DNA of 31,675 nucleotides from an uncultured Angelakisella sp. Lineage in GTDB: Bacteria; Bacillota; Clostridia; Oscillospirales; Ruminococcaceae. Within the stretch, counting starts at the first letter, position 1; each line of letters begins with the position of its first letter. A program made the translations under genes and the position numbers. Shown here one piece after another: positions 1 to 6,503 of the stretch. The notes beneath the pieces are model-generated. The model was given only the letters and a program-made list of their open reading frames with translations. It had not been told where the DNA came from and made no database searches. The stretch lies in assembly GCA_910585525.1 (NCBI GenBank), contig CAJUFR010000005.1, forward strand, positions 1 to 31,675, written 5' to 3'.

Positions 1-774
1 TCCCCCCTTGCCGGTGAGGCGACCCGGATTTTTTCCGGGGACCTGCGGGGCTACGCCGACGAGGACACTATCCTGGTGCTGCGCAAGGGCTTCGAGCCCA
101 TCCGCTTCCCCAACCTGCACCTCTGCCGCAGTTCCGACGAATCCAAGATGCTGAACATGGACAAGGACCCCAAGGTCATCATCTCCTCCAGCGGCATGTG
201 CGAGGCGGGGCGCATCCGCCACCACCTGAAGCACAACCTCTGGCGGCCGGAGTGCACCATCCTCTTTGTGGGGTACCAGGCCAACGGCACCCTGGGGCGG
301 CTGCTGGTGGACGGCATCGACGCCGTGAAGCTGTTTGGGGAGAAGATATCGGTCAAGGCCGACGTGGTGAACTTCCGCGGCATGAGCGGCCACGCCGACA
401 AGGCGGGGCTGACCCGGTGGATCGGGGCCTTCGCCCCGGAAAAGCCCCGGAAGGTGTTCGTGGTCCACGGCGAGGAGGAAGCGGCCCTCACCTTTGCCGA
501 GACCATCCGCCTTATGGGCTTCGACCCCCTGGTGCCCGACTTCCGGGCGGTGTACGACCTGGCGGCCGACCGCCTCATCGACGGCGGCACCCCGGCGGCC
601 TCCCTCCACGTCCACGCCGCGGTGCGGCACAAGGCCTCCCCGGCCTACATCCGCCTGCAGCAGACAGGCCAGAAGCTGCTGGAGGCCATCCGCCACAACG
701 AGGGCGGCGCCAACCGGGATCTGCAGCGGTTCGCCGACCAGCTGCAGGCGCTCATCGACAAGTGGGACCGGTGA
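1..774 (+). CDS. MBL-fold/beta-CASP RNA-metabolising nuclease, 5'-truncated
   Basis: The reading frame is open from the first base, so the N-terminal metallo-beta-lactamase half lies outside the window. What remains is the beta-CASP and C-terminal MBL portion. Visible motifs are SSSGMCEAGRIRHHLK, then FVGYQANGTLGR, then MSGHADKAGL carrying a late His of the metal site, then VVHGEEEAALTFAE. These are hallmarks of CPSF/YsiA-like beta-CASP RNA nucleases (known family biology: metal-dependent cleavage of RNA in the cytoplasm). The C-terminal ~60 residues are charged and helical with no recognised domain. The next gene starts 4 nt after the stop. Family assignment is strong; the substrate is unknown. 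Confidence 0.9.
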   Translation, partial: SPLAGEATRIFSGDLRGYADEDTILVLRKGFEPIRFPNLHLCRSSDESKMLNMDKDPKVIISSSGMCEAGRIRHHLKHNLWRPECTILFVGYQANGTLGRLLVDGIDAVKLFGEKISVKADVVNFRGMSGHADKAGLTRWIGAFAPEKPRKVFVVHGEEEAALTFAETIRLMGFDPLVPDFRAVYDLAADRLIDGGTPAASLHVHAAVRHKASPAYIRLQQTGQKLLEAIRHNEGGANRDLQRFADQLQALIDKWDR

Positions 775-778
775 CCCC

Positions 779-1504
779 ATGCGTCTGCTCGGCCACTACG
801 AGGAGGTTCCCGTCCAGGGCACCCACCGGAAAGCAAGGGTCTATTTCCCCACCCTTCTAAAGCACGTCCTCATCTCCCTTGCCATCTTTTTTGTCCCCTT
901 TATCTGTATTTTCTCCTCGGCCTCGACCCTGGCGGAACTTGTGGAACTGGTGAAGGAGTCGTTTCATGAACCTATCATCCTTATCTTTTTCGCCATCGTC
1001 CTGTTCCTGTCCCTGGCGGCCTTTTGGGTGAACCGTCTCACTGCCCGGGATGCCCGGCGGATGAGGGACGGCCAGCTGGTGGCCCGGCGGGGGGTGCTGT
1101 GGGCGGTGGGCCAGAAGGCCGGCGGCCGCTACCCCGGCCCCTGGCGTCTGGTCATCGACCGGGAGGGGCCGGACGGCAGCCCCCTTGGGGATGAACTCTA
1201 CCCCCTGACGGTGGAGCAGTACAACCGGCACATGGAAAAATACGCCCAGGGGGGCTCCGGCTACGCCTGGCTGGTGGAACTTGCGGTGCTGCCCCCGCTG
1301 GATACCCCGGAGTTCCTGGACCCCGCCCCCGGCGGCCAGCCGTCTCCCGGGGACCGCTTTGGCTTTGGCCAGATGCCGGTCTCCCAGGGCCAGATCGCCG
1401 AGATATTCTACCTCCAGCAGCAGCCCTATGGCTGCTACATCGGCGGCAGAGACCTGTTCCCGGAGGATAACGCCGCGGCAAAAACCCGGTCCGGGAGCGC
1501 TTGA
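779..1504 (+). CDS. Two-TM membrane protein of unknown function
   Basis: A 241-residue protein whose ATG lies 4 nt after the upstream stop, so translation is probably coupled; no good Shine-Dalgarno is visible. A short polar N-terminus is followed by two hydrophobic segments at about residues 29-48 and 65-85. A soluble C-terminal domain of about 150 residues follows (motifs GDELYPLTVEQYNRHM and QIAEIFYLQQQPYGCYIGG). I do not recognise the family. The upstream coupling suggests a shared transcript with the beta-CASP nuclease, but not necessarily a shared function. The C-terminus is weakly conserved-looking and polar. Confidence 0.75.
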   Translation: MRLLGHYEEVPVQGTHRKARVYFPTLLKHVLISLAIFFVPFICIFSSASTLAELVELVKESFHEPIILIFFAIVLFLSLAAFWVNRLTARDARRMRDGQLVARRGVLWAVGQKAGGRYPGPWRLVIDREGPDGSPLGDELYPLTVEQYNRHMEKYAQGGSGYAWLVELAVLPPLDTPEFLDPAPGGQPSPGDRFGFGQMPVSQGQIAEIFYLQQQPYGCYIGGRDLFPEDNAAAKTRSGSA

Positions 1505-1527
1505 TTCAAGAAGTGACGGCAAGCCCC

Positions 1528-1555
1528 TTGACAAATCTTTCTCAGATGCTATACT
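1528..1555 (+). promoter_or_regulatory. Sigma-A-type promoter of the FMN riboswitch/ribU unit
   Basis: A perfect -35 TTGACA (1528-1533), 16-nt spacer and -10 TATACT (1550-1555) with an extended TGC just ahead of the -10. It lies 16 nt before the riboswitch aptamer, so the transcript begins almost at the aptamer. Confidence 0.8.
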
Positions 1556-1568
1556 ATAAATGGTTTTG

Positions 1569-1695
1569 TTTCAGGGCGGGGTGTAACTCCCCACCGGCAG
1601 TGATGGGCTTTGCCCTAGTCTGCGAACGTCCCTCCGGGGACGCCGAACCGGTGCGAATCCGGTACCGACAGTGATAGTCTGGATGGAAGAAACGG
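1569..1695 (+). promoter_or_regulatory. FMN riboswitch (RFN element)
   Basis: Contains the conserved RFN blocks in order: TCAGGGCGGGGTGTAACTCC, CCACCGGCAGTGATG, then GAACCGGTGCGAATCCGGT, then CCGACAGTGATAGTCTGGAT and GGAAGAAAC. This matches the six-stem FMN aptamer. A terminator hairpin lies between it and ribU, so FMN is expected to promote premature termination and switch off riboflavin uptake. Confidence 0.95.
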
Positions 1696-1737
1696 AAGCC
1701 GACGTCAGGGGCATCGCCCCCTGGTATCAGCCGACAC

Positions 1738-1773
1738 GCCCTCTGTGCAACTGCATGGAGGGCCTTCTTTTTT
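1738..1773 (+). terminator. Riboswitch-controlled terminator before ribU
   Basis: Stem GCCCTC (1738-1743) pairs with GAGGGC (1758-1763) and is followed by CTTCTTTTTT. It sits 46 nt before the ribU start, downstream of the FMN aptamer, as expected of a transcriptional OFF switch. Confidence 0.85.
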
Positions 1774-1818
1774 CCCCGAGCAGGCCAAAAAATCTTTATT
1801 TTTTGGAGGGTTTCAACT

Positions 1819-2451
1819 ATGTCCAGCACCATCAGCCGCACCAAGAAGATCACCTACAGCGCCATGTTCGCCGCCATCGCCACCGTGGTCATGTTCTTCG
1901 AGTTCCCCCTGCCCTTCATGCCCCCCTTCCTCAAGGTGGACCTGAGCGGCGCCGTCAGCCTGCTGGCCGCCTTTATGTTCGGGCCGGTCTCGGCGGTCCT
2001 TATTACCATGGTCAAGGACATCATCCACGCCTTCTCCTCCTCCACCGGCTGCGTGGGGGAACTGGGGGACTTCCTTATGACCTCCGCCTTCTGCGTGGTG
2101 TCCAGCCTCATCTACCGCCGTGATCACACCAAGAAGGGGGCGGTGCTGGGGATGGCCTGCGGCTCCCTGGCCATGGCCATCGTGGGGTGCTTCACCAACA
2201 GGTACATGCTCATCCCCTTCTTCGCCAAGGTGATGCCCATCGAGGCCATCCTCTCCGCCTGCTCCGCCGTCAACCCCCTGATCGGCAGCGTGGACACCTA
2301 CATCATCTTCGGCGCCCTGCCCTTTAACCTCATCAAGGGCTTCATCCTCTCGGTCATCACCTTCCTGCTGTACAAGCGCCTTTCCAGCTTTGTCCGGGAA
2401 AACACCATCGGCGCCCGGACGGCTCTTGACAACCGCCGCAAAGCGGAGTAA
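1819..2451 (+). CDS. ribU: Riboflavin ECF transporter substrate-binding (S) component
   Basis: A 210-residue, highly hydrophobic protein with about six membrane segments, typical of ECF S components. The N-terminus (SRTKKITYSAMFAAIATV) and the GPVSAVLITMVKDIIH segment resemble RibU. It would bind riboflavin in the membrane and deliver it together with a shared EcfT/EcfA module encoded elsewhere. The upstream FMN riboswitch strongly supports riboflavin as substrate. The start is set by the GGAGGG site 7 nt upstream. The -35 of the metK promoter lies inside its 3' end. Confidence 0.93.
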   Translation: MSSTISRTKKITYSAMFAAIATVVMFFEFPLPFMPPFLKVDLSGAVSLLAAFMFGPVSAVLITMVKDIIHAFSSSTGCVGELGDFLMTSAFCVVSSLIYRRDHTKKGAVLGMACGSLAMAIVGCFTNRYMLIPFFAKVMPIEAILSACSAVNPLIGSVDTYIIFGALPFNLIKGFILSVITFLLYKRLSSFVRENTIGARTALDNRRKAE

Positions 2452-2457
2452 TATAAT
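2426..2457 (+). promoter_or_regulatory. Probable promoter of the S-box/metK unit
   Basis: TTGACA (2426-2431) lies inside the end of ribU. Two -10 candidates follow: TAATAT at 2449-2454 (17-nt spacer) or the better TATAAT at 2452-2457 (20-nt spacer). The aptamer begins 16-20 nt downstream. Confidence 0.65.
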
Positions 2458-2472
2458 ACTTACAAGTAAATA

Positions 2473-2575
2473 TCTCTTATCAAGAGTGGCGGAGGGAACA
2501 GGCCCTGCGAAGCCCGGCAACCTACTGTAAAGGCAAGGTGCCAAATCCTGCGGAGCGATCCGGGAGATGAGATGA
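2473..2575 (+). promoter_or_regulatory. SAM-I riboswitch (S-box)
   Basis: Shows the S-box core in order: CTTATCAAGAGTGGCGGAGG, GAACAGGCCC, GAAGCCCGGCAACC, AAGGTGCCAAATCC, and a closing 3' strand GAGATGAGATG pairing imperfectly with the 5' strand. It sits directly before metK, the SAM synthetase. With SAM bound, the downstream terminator should form and metK expression fall. Confidence 0.95.
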
Positions 2576-2579
2576 ATCC

Positions 2580-2613
2580 AGCGCCCGGAGCAGGTTCCGG
2601 GCGCTCTATTTTT
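2580..2613 (+). terminator. S-box terminator before metK
   Basis: A 10-bp stem (AGCGCCCGGA at 2580-2589 with TCCGGGCGCT at 2596-2605) and a T-rich run CTATTTTT, 40 nt before the metK start. Confidence 0.9.
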
Positions 2614-2653
2614 CCTTGATAAGGGACAGCAGCCAAAACAAAGGAGGAACATC

Positions 2654-3835
2654 ATGAGGAACTACTACTTTACCAGCGAATCGGTGACCGAGGGCCACCC
2701 CGACAAGATCTGCGACCAGATCTCCGACGGCATCCTGGACGCCATCCTGGAGAAGGACCCTATGGGCCGGGTGGCCTGCGAGACCACCTGCACCACCGGC
2801 CTGGTCCAGGTGATGGGGGAGATCACCACCAGCTGCTACGTGGATGTCCAGAAGCTGGTGCGGGAGATCGTCCTGGATATCGGCTACGACAACGCCGCCT
2901 ACGGCTTTGACGGCGCCACCTGCGGGGTCATCACCTCCATCCACGAGCAGTCTCCCGACATCGCCATGGGGGTGGACCGCTCCCTGGAGGAAAAGGCCGG
3001 GGAGAGCGAGGACCAGAACGGCGCCGGGGATCAGGGGATGATGTTCGGCTACGCCTGTGACGAAACCCAGGAACTGATGCCCATGACCATCGCCTACGCC
3101 CACCGCCTGGCCCGGCAGCTGACCAAGGTCCGCAAGGACGGCACCCTCCCCTACCTGCGCCCCGACGGCAAGACCCAGGTGACGGTGCGGTACGAGGACG
3201 GCCGCCCCGCCCAGGTGACCACCGTGGTGGTGAGCACCCAGCACGGCGAGGAGGTCACCCAGGAGCAGATCCACCAGGACATTAAAAAGTATGTCATCGA
3301 ACCCGTCATCCCGGCGGAACTGCGCAAGGAGTGCCAGTACCTCATCAACCCCACCGGCCGCTTCGTGGTAGGCGGCCCCCACGGGGACAGCGGCCTCACC
3401 GGCCGGAAGATCATCGTGGACAGCTACGGCGGCTGGGGCAGCCACGGCGGCGGCGCCTTCTCCGGCAAGGACCCCACCAAGGTGGACCGCAGCGCCGCCT
3501 ACGCCGCCCGGTGGGTGGCCAAAAACCTGGTGGCGGCGGGGCTCTGCAAGCGGTGCCTTATCCAGCTGGCCTACGCCATCGGGGTGGCAAAGCCGGTTTC
3601 GGTCTGCGTGGACAGCTACGGCACCGCCACCGTCCCGGACGAACTGCTGGAGCAGGCGGTGGAGGCGGTGTTCGACCTGCGGCCCTCCGCCATCATCCGC
3701 CGTCTGGACCTGCGGCGCCCCATCTACCGCCAGCTGGCCGCCTACGGCCACATGGGCCGCGCCGACCTGGACGTGGCCTGGGAAAAGACCGACCGGATCG
3801 AGGAGTTGAACGCCTATGTCCAGCAACATCAGTAA
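2654..3835 (+). CDS. metK: S-adenosylmethionine synthetase
   Basis: 393 residues, the normal length for MetK. It makes S-adenosylmethionine from methionine and ATP in the cytoplasm. Visible signatures: GHPDKICDQISDGILDAIL near the N-terminus (His15, Asp17), the ATP-site motif GAGDQGMMFGYA near residue 120, and the Gly-rich GGWGSHGGGAFSGKDPTKVD near residue 260. The start is fixed by AAGGAGG 6 nt upstream. Expression is under the S-box above. Its last 20 nt overlap the downstream acetyltransferase gene, so the two are co-transcribed. Confidence 0.98.
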   Translation: MRNYYFTSESVTEGHPDKICDQISDGILDAILEKDPMGRVACETTCTTGLVQVMGEITTSCYVDVQKLVREIVLDIGYDNAAYGFDGATCGVITSIHEQSPDIAMGVDRSLEEKAGESEDQNGAGDQGMMFGYACDETQELMPMTIAYAHRLARQLTKVRKDGTLPYLRPDGKTQVTVRYEDGRPAQVTTVVVSTQHGEEVTQEQIHQDIKKYVIEPVIPAELRKECQYLINPTGRFVVGGPHGDSGLTGRKIIVDSYGGWGSHGGGAFSGKDPTKVDRSAAYAARWVAKNLVAAGLCKRCLIQLAYAIGVAKPVSVCVDSYGTATVPDELLEQAVEAVFDLRPSAIIRRLDLRRPIYRQLAAYGHMGRADLDVAWEKTDRIEELNAYVQQHQ

Positions 3836-4328
3836 GATATCCTGGCGCCTGGCGCCCGCCCGCCCGGAGGACGAGGCGGCGGTGCTGGCCCTTTACCGCT
3901 CCCTGTTGGGCACCCCCGGCACCACCTGGAACGAATATTACCCGGGGCCGGAGGAGGTGACCGCCGACACCGCCCGGGGCTCCCTTTGGTGCGCCTGGGG
4001 GGAGGATGGCAGCCTGCTGGCCGCCGCCTCCCTGGGGGACGACGACCCGGATATCCGGGACCTTTCCTGCTGGACCCCGGCGGCCAAAAGCTGCGAACTG
4101 TCCCGGGTGGGGGTCCGCAGGGACCTCCACGGCCAGGGGATGGGGGAGGCCTTCACCCGCCGCCTGCTGGAGGAGGCAAAGGCCCAGGGCCGGGAGACAG
4201 CCCGGCTGCTGGTGAGCCGGGACAACCCGGCGGCGGCCCGCCTCTACCAGAAGCTGGGCTTCCGCACCTGTGGCGAGACCCGGATGTACCAGGTGGACTG
4301 GCTCTGCCAGGAACTGCCGCTGAAGTGA
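3816..4328 (+). CDS. GNAT-family N-acetyltransferase
   Basis: 170 residues. The acetyl-CoA site motif VGVRRDLHGQGMGEAF (R/Q-x-x-G-x-G type) is followed by a helix (RRLLEEAKAQG) and the C-terminal NPAAARLYQKLGFRTCGE segment typical of GNAT proteins. It would transfer acetyl from acetyl-CoA to an amine; the substrate cannot be told. The ATG lies inside the end of metK with a GAGGAG site about 11 nt upstream, so it is translationally coupled and indirectly under SAM riboswitch control. A terminator follows at once. Confidence 0.9.
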   Translation: MSSNISKISWRLAPARPEDEAAVLALYRSLLGTPGTTWNEYYPGPEEVTADTARGSLWCAWGEDGSLLAAASLGDDDPDIRDLSCWTPAAKSCELSRVGVRRDLHGQGMGEAFTRRLLEEAKAQGRETARLLVSRDNPAAARLYQKLGFRTCGETRMYQVDWLCQELPLK

Positions 4329-4343
4329 ATGCTCTACAAAACA

Positions 4344-4378
4344 CCGAGCCCTCCCGCCACCACGGCGAGAGGGCTCGG
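4344..4378. terminator. Bidirectional terminator between convergent genes
   Basis: A 10-bp perfect stem CCGAGCCCTC (4344-4353) with GAGGGCTCGG (4369-4378). T-rich sequence on the right serves + transcripts, and A-rich sequence on the left (read as T on the other strand) serves - transcripts. Confidence 0.8.
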
Positions 4379-4394
4379 TCTGTTCTGTCTGTTT

Positions 4395-5411
4395 TTACCG
4401 GCGGATCTTGTCCCCGGTGATATCGGCGATGGTGGCGCAGCCGGTCATCTTCATGGTGTCCCGCAGTTCCCCGATGACCTTCTCCATGTAGATACGGACC
4501 CCCTCGGCCCCGCCGCCGTAGGCGGCGGTCACCAGGGGACGGCCGATGAGCACCCCGTCCGCCCCCAGGGCCAGCATCTTAAAGACGTCCACCCCGGTGC
4601 GGACGCCGCCGTCCACGAACACCTTGATGGTGTCCCCCACCGCCGCCTTGATCTCCGGCAGCACCTCGCAGGTGGCGGGGGCAAAGTCCATCACCCGGCC
4701 CCCGTGGTTGGACACCACGATGCCCCAGGCCCCGGCCTGGCGGGCCTTTTCGGCCCCCTCCACCGTCATGACACCCTTGACCAAAAAGGGCAGGCCGGCG
4801 GCGGTGGCGATCTTTTTCAGCGCCTCCACGCTTTTGGGGCCGGCGTCGCCCCCCTGGCCGGAGAGGAAGGGGAGACCGGCGGAATCCACGTCCATGGCCA
4901 CCGCCACCGGGCAGGAGGCCTTGGCCTTCTCCAGCTTTTCCAGCACCTTCTCCATCCGCCAGGGCTTGATGGTGGGCACCCCCAGGCCGCCCCGCTCCTT
5001 GATCCACTGGAGGGGCAGGTCCATCAACGGGTCCTTCACCCCGTCCCCGGTAAATGCCAGCACCCCGGCGCCGGCGCAGCCGTCCACCACCGCCTTGGTC
5101 CACCCGGCCTCGTCCAGGGCGGGGGTGTAGTTGTGCTCCATCCCCCCGATGGGGGCCCCGAACACCGGGGCGGCAAAGGTCCGGCCCCAAAGTGTGACGG
5201 TGCTGTCCTGGCCCTTGTTGTCATAGATGACGTCCATATTCAGGGTGATCTCCCGCAGCTTTTCCACGTTGCGGACAAAGGCGGAGCCGGTGCCCTTGCC
5301 CCCCGCCCCGGGGACCTCCCCCCGGCAGGCCCGGCCGTCGCACTCCCTGCACACCCGGCACCGGGGGGCAAGGTTTTTCCTTGCGTTTTCCAACACTTCC
5401 TGATAGGTCAT
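4395..5411 (-). CDS. FMN-dependent alpha-hydroxy-acid dehydrogenase/oxidase-like protein
   Basis: 338 residues with the TIM-barrel FMN features of the lactate/glycolate dehydrogenase family: FLVKGVMTVEGAEKA (FMN Lys), IVVSNHGGRVMD (catalytic His and Arg), and the phosphate-binding DGGVRTGVDVFKMLALGADGV then IGRP. It would oxidise a 2-hydroxy acid. The N-terminus is unusual, with four clustered Cys (18, 21, 24, 29) in CRVCRECDGRAC before the barrel. The start has AGGAGG upstream. It lies 21 nt after the YafQ-like toxin gene in the same direction, with no promoter seen in the gap, so it may be read from the toxin-antitoxin promoter. The physiological substrate is unknown. Confidence 0.88.
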   Translation of the reverse strand: MTYQEVLENARKNLAPRCRVCRECDGRACRGEVPGAGGKGTGSAFVRNVEKLREITLNMDVIYDNKGQDSTVTLWGRTFAAPVFGAPIGGMEHNYTPALDEAGWTKAVVDGCAGAGVLAFTGDGVKDPLMDLPLQWIKERGGLGVPTIKPWRMEKVLEKLEKAKASCPVAVAMDVDSAGLPFLSGQGGDAGPKSVEALKKIATAAGLPFLVKGVMTVEGAEKARQAGAWGIVVSNHGGRVMDFAPATCEVLPEIKAAVGDTIKVFVDGGVRTGVDVFKMLALGADGVLIGRPLVTAAYGGGAEGVRIYMEKVIGELRDTMKMTGCATIADITGDKIRR

Positions 5412-5432
5412 TTTATGTTCCTCCTGTTGCGG

Positions 5433-5711
5433 TCATTTTCCTAATAGGTCTGAATGGCTTCCTGTTGCAGTAGCAGAAAGGATCAGCAGATCGTCATAGA
5501 ACCGATAGATCAATAACCAATCGGGTTCGATATGACATTCCCGAAAATCTCGCATATCCCCTGTCAGCTGATGGTCCCGGTTCTGTGGCGGCAGCTGACA
5601 GCCAGATGCCAGCTGAAAAAGGACCTTCTCCAGCTTTTCCAGGTCTTTTCCACGTTTTTTCATCAGCCTGACCCCTTTTTTCATCTGGCTGGTATAGACG
5701 ATCTGATACAT
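5433..5711 (-). CDS. YafQ-family type II toxin (RelE/ParE fold mRNA interferase)
   Basis: 92 residues, typical length. Family features are the basic N-terminal helix (MKKGVRLMKKRGKDLEKL), NRDHQLTGDMRDFRECHI, PDWLLIYRF and the C-terminal TGSHSDL. The two His, the Asp-Trp pair and the final His correspond to YafQ active-site positions. The canonical RTGSH reads ATGSH here, so the usual Arg is Ala and activity may be altered. It starts 3 nt after the antitoxin stop, with a GGAGGA site inside the antitoxin end. GC is clearly below that of the neighbours, which suggests acquisition. Confidence 0.9.
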   Translation of the reverse strand: MYQIVYTSQMKKGVRLMKKRGKDLEKLEKVLFQLASGCQLPPQNRDHQLTGDMRDFRECHIEPDWLLIYRFYDDLLILSATATGSHSDLLGK

Positions 5712-5714
5712 CGG

Positions 5715-5978
5715 TCAATCCTCCAGCATGGAGGCGATCGCTTCTTTCGCAGTGGCAAACGGGCCATGAAGATTCCTCCCATACCGGCTGTCATGGATGG
5801 CCTCAAGGAGTTCGGGCGATGGTTTCCGGTGCTGCACAGAAAAGGGGATACCTGCGTTTTCCACTGCCGCATTCAAAAAGATGCGTACTGCGGTCGTTGT
5901 ATCCAAACCCAAGCTGGCAAAGAGAGCATCTGCCTCCTGCTTTAAGACGTCGTCTATTCGTATCTGTAATGTTGCCAT
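5715..5978 (-). CDS. RelB/DinJ-family antitoxin
   Basis: 87 residues. The N-terminus TLQIRIDDVLKQEADALFASLGL and then TTTAVRIFLNAAV form the ribbon-helix-helix DNA-binding domain of RelB/DinJ antitoxins. The C-terminal half (GRNLHGPFATAKEAIASML) would wrap the toxin. It binds and neutralises the YafQ-like toxin encoded just downstream and usually represses its own promoter. Good Shine-Dalgarno (GGAGG) upstream. Confidence 0.92.
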   Translation of the reverse strand: MATLQIRIDDVLKQEADALFASLGLDTTTAVRIFLNAAVENAGIPFSVQHRKPSPELLEAIHDSRYGRNLHGPFATAKEAIASMLED

Positions 5979-6006
5979 TGTACACCTCCATTAAATTTGC
6001 AATTAT

Positions 6007-6035
6007 ATTATAGCAAAATAGCATGACAATAGCAA
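6007..6035 (-). promoter_or_regulatory. Promoter/operator of the YafQ-type toxin-antitoxin module
   Basis: On the minus strand: TTGCTA (6035-6030), 17-nt spacer, TATAAT (6012-6007). The promoter is threaded with repeats of TAGCAA/TAGCAT at 6011, 6019 and 6030, and an inverted copy TTTTTGCTA near 6051-6059. These repeats are plausible binding sites for the ribbon-helix-helix antitoxin. Confidence 0.75.
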
Positions 6036-6056
6036 TAAAAAATAATGATATTTTTG

Positions 6057-6503
6057 CTACAGATATTTGGTCATCAGCAGGGCGTCCTCCCGGGGGCCGG
6101 TGTAGAAGTCCTTCCTCCGGCCCGCCTCCCAGTATCCCAGCCCCCGGTACAGCCCCAGGGCGGCGGCGTTGCTGGGGCGGACCTCCAGGGTCAAAAAGCG
6201 CAGCCCCATCCCCTGCCCCCGGCGCTCCAGTTCCCGGAGGAGACCGGTGGCCACCCCGTAGCGGCGGTACTTGGGGAACACCGCCACATTGGTGATGTAC
6301 CCCTCGTCCAGGACATGCTCCAGCCCCACATACCCCTCCAGCACCCCCTGGCGCTTGCAGGCCAGCAGCAGGTACCGTTCCGGCTGGGCGATCTCGGACA
6401 GGAGGGCGGCTTCGCTGCGGGGGCAGGAGAAGCAGACCTTCTCCAGCCGGGCCAGTTCCCCGGCGTCACCGGGGGCGGCGGGGCCGTACCACAGGGGGCT
6501 CAA
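6057..6503 (-). CDS. rimI: Ribosomal-protein-alanine N-acetyltransferase
   Basis: 148 residues from a TTG start that overlaps the polA stop (TTGA), with GGGGGAGG 4-5 nt upstream. GNAT features: ITNVAVFPKYRRYGVATGLL (the acetyl-CoA loop), LTLEVRPSNAAALGLYRGLGY and EAGRRKDFYTGPREDALLM, the last being characteristic of RimI. It acetylates the N-terminal Ala of ribosomal protein S18. It is the last gene of the polA transcript. The TTG start is inferred from the overlap, the Shine-Dalgarno site and the usual RimI length of about 150. Confidence 0.88.
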   Translation of the reverse strand: MSPLWYGPAAPGDAGELARLEKVCFSCPRSEAALLSEIAQPERYLLLACKRQGVLEGYVGLEHVLDEGYITNVAVFPKYRRYGVATGLLRELERRGQGMGLRFLTLEVRPSNAAALGLYRGLGYWEAGRRKDFYTGPREDALLMTKYL

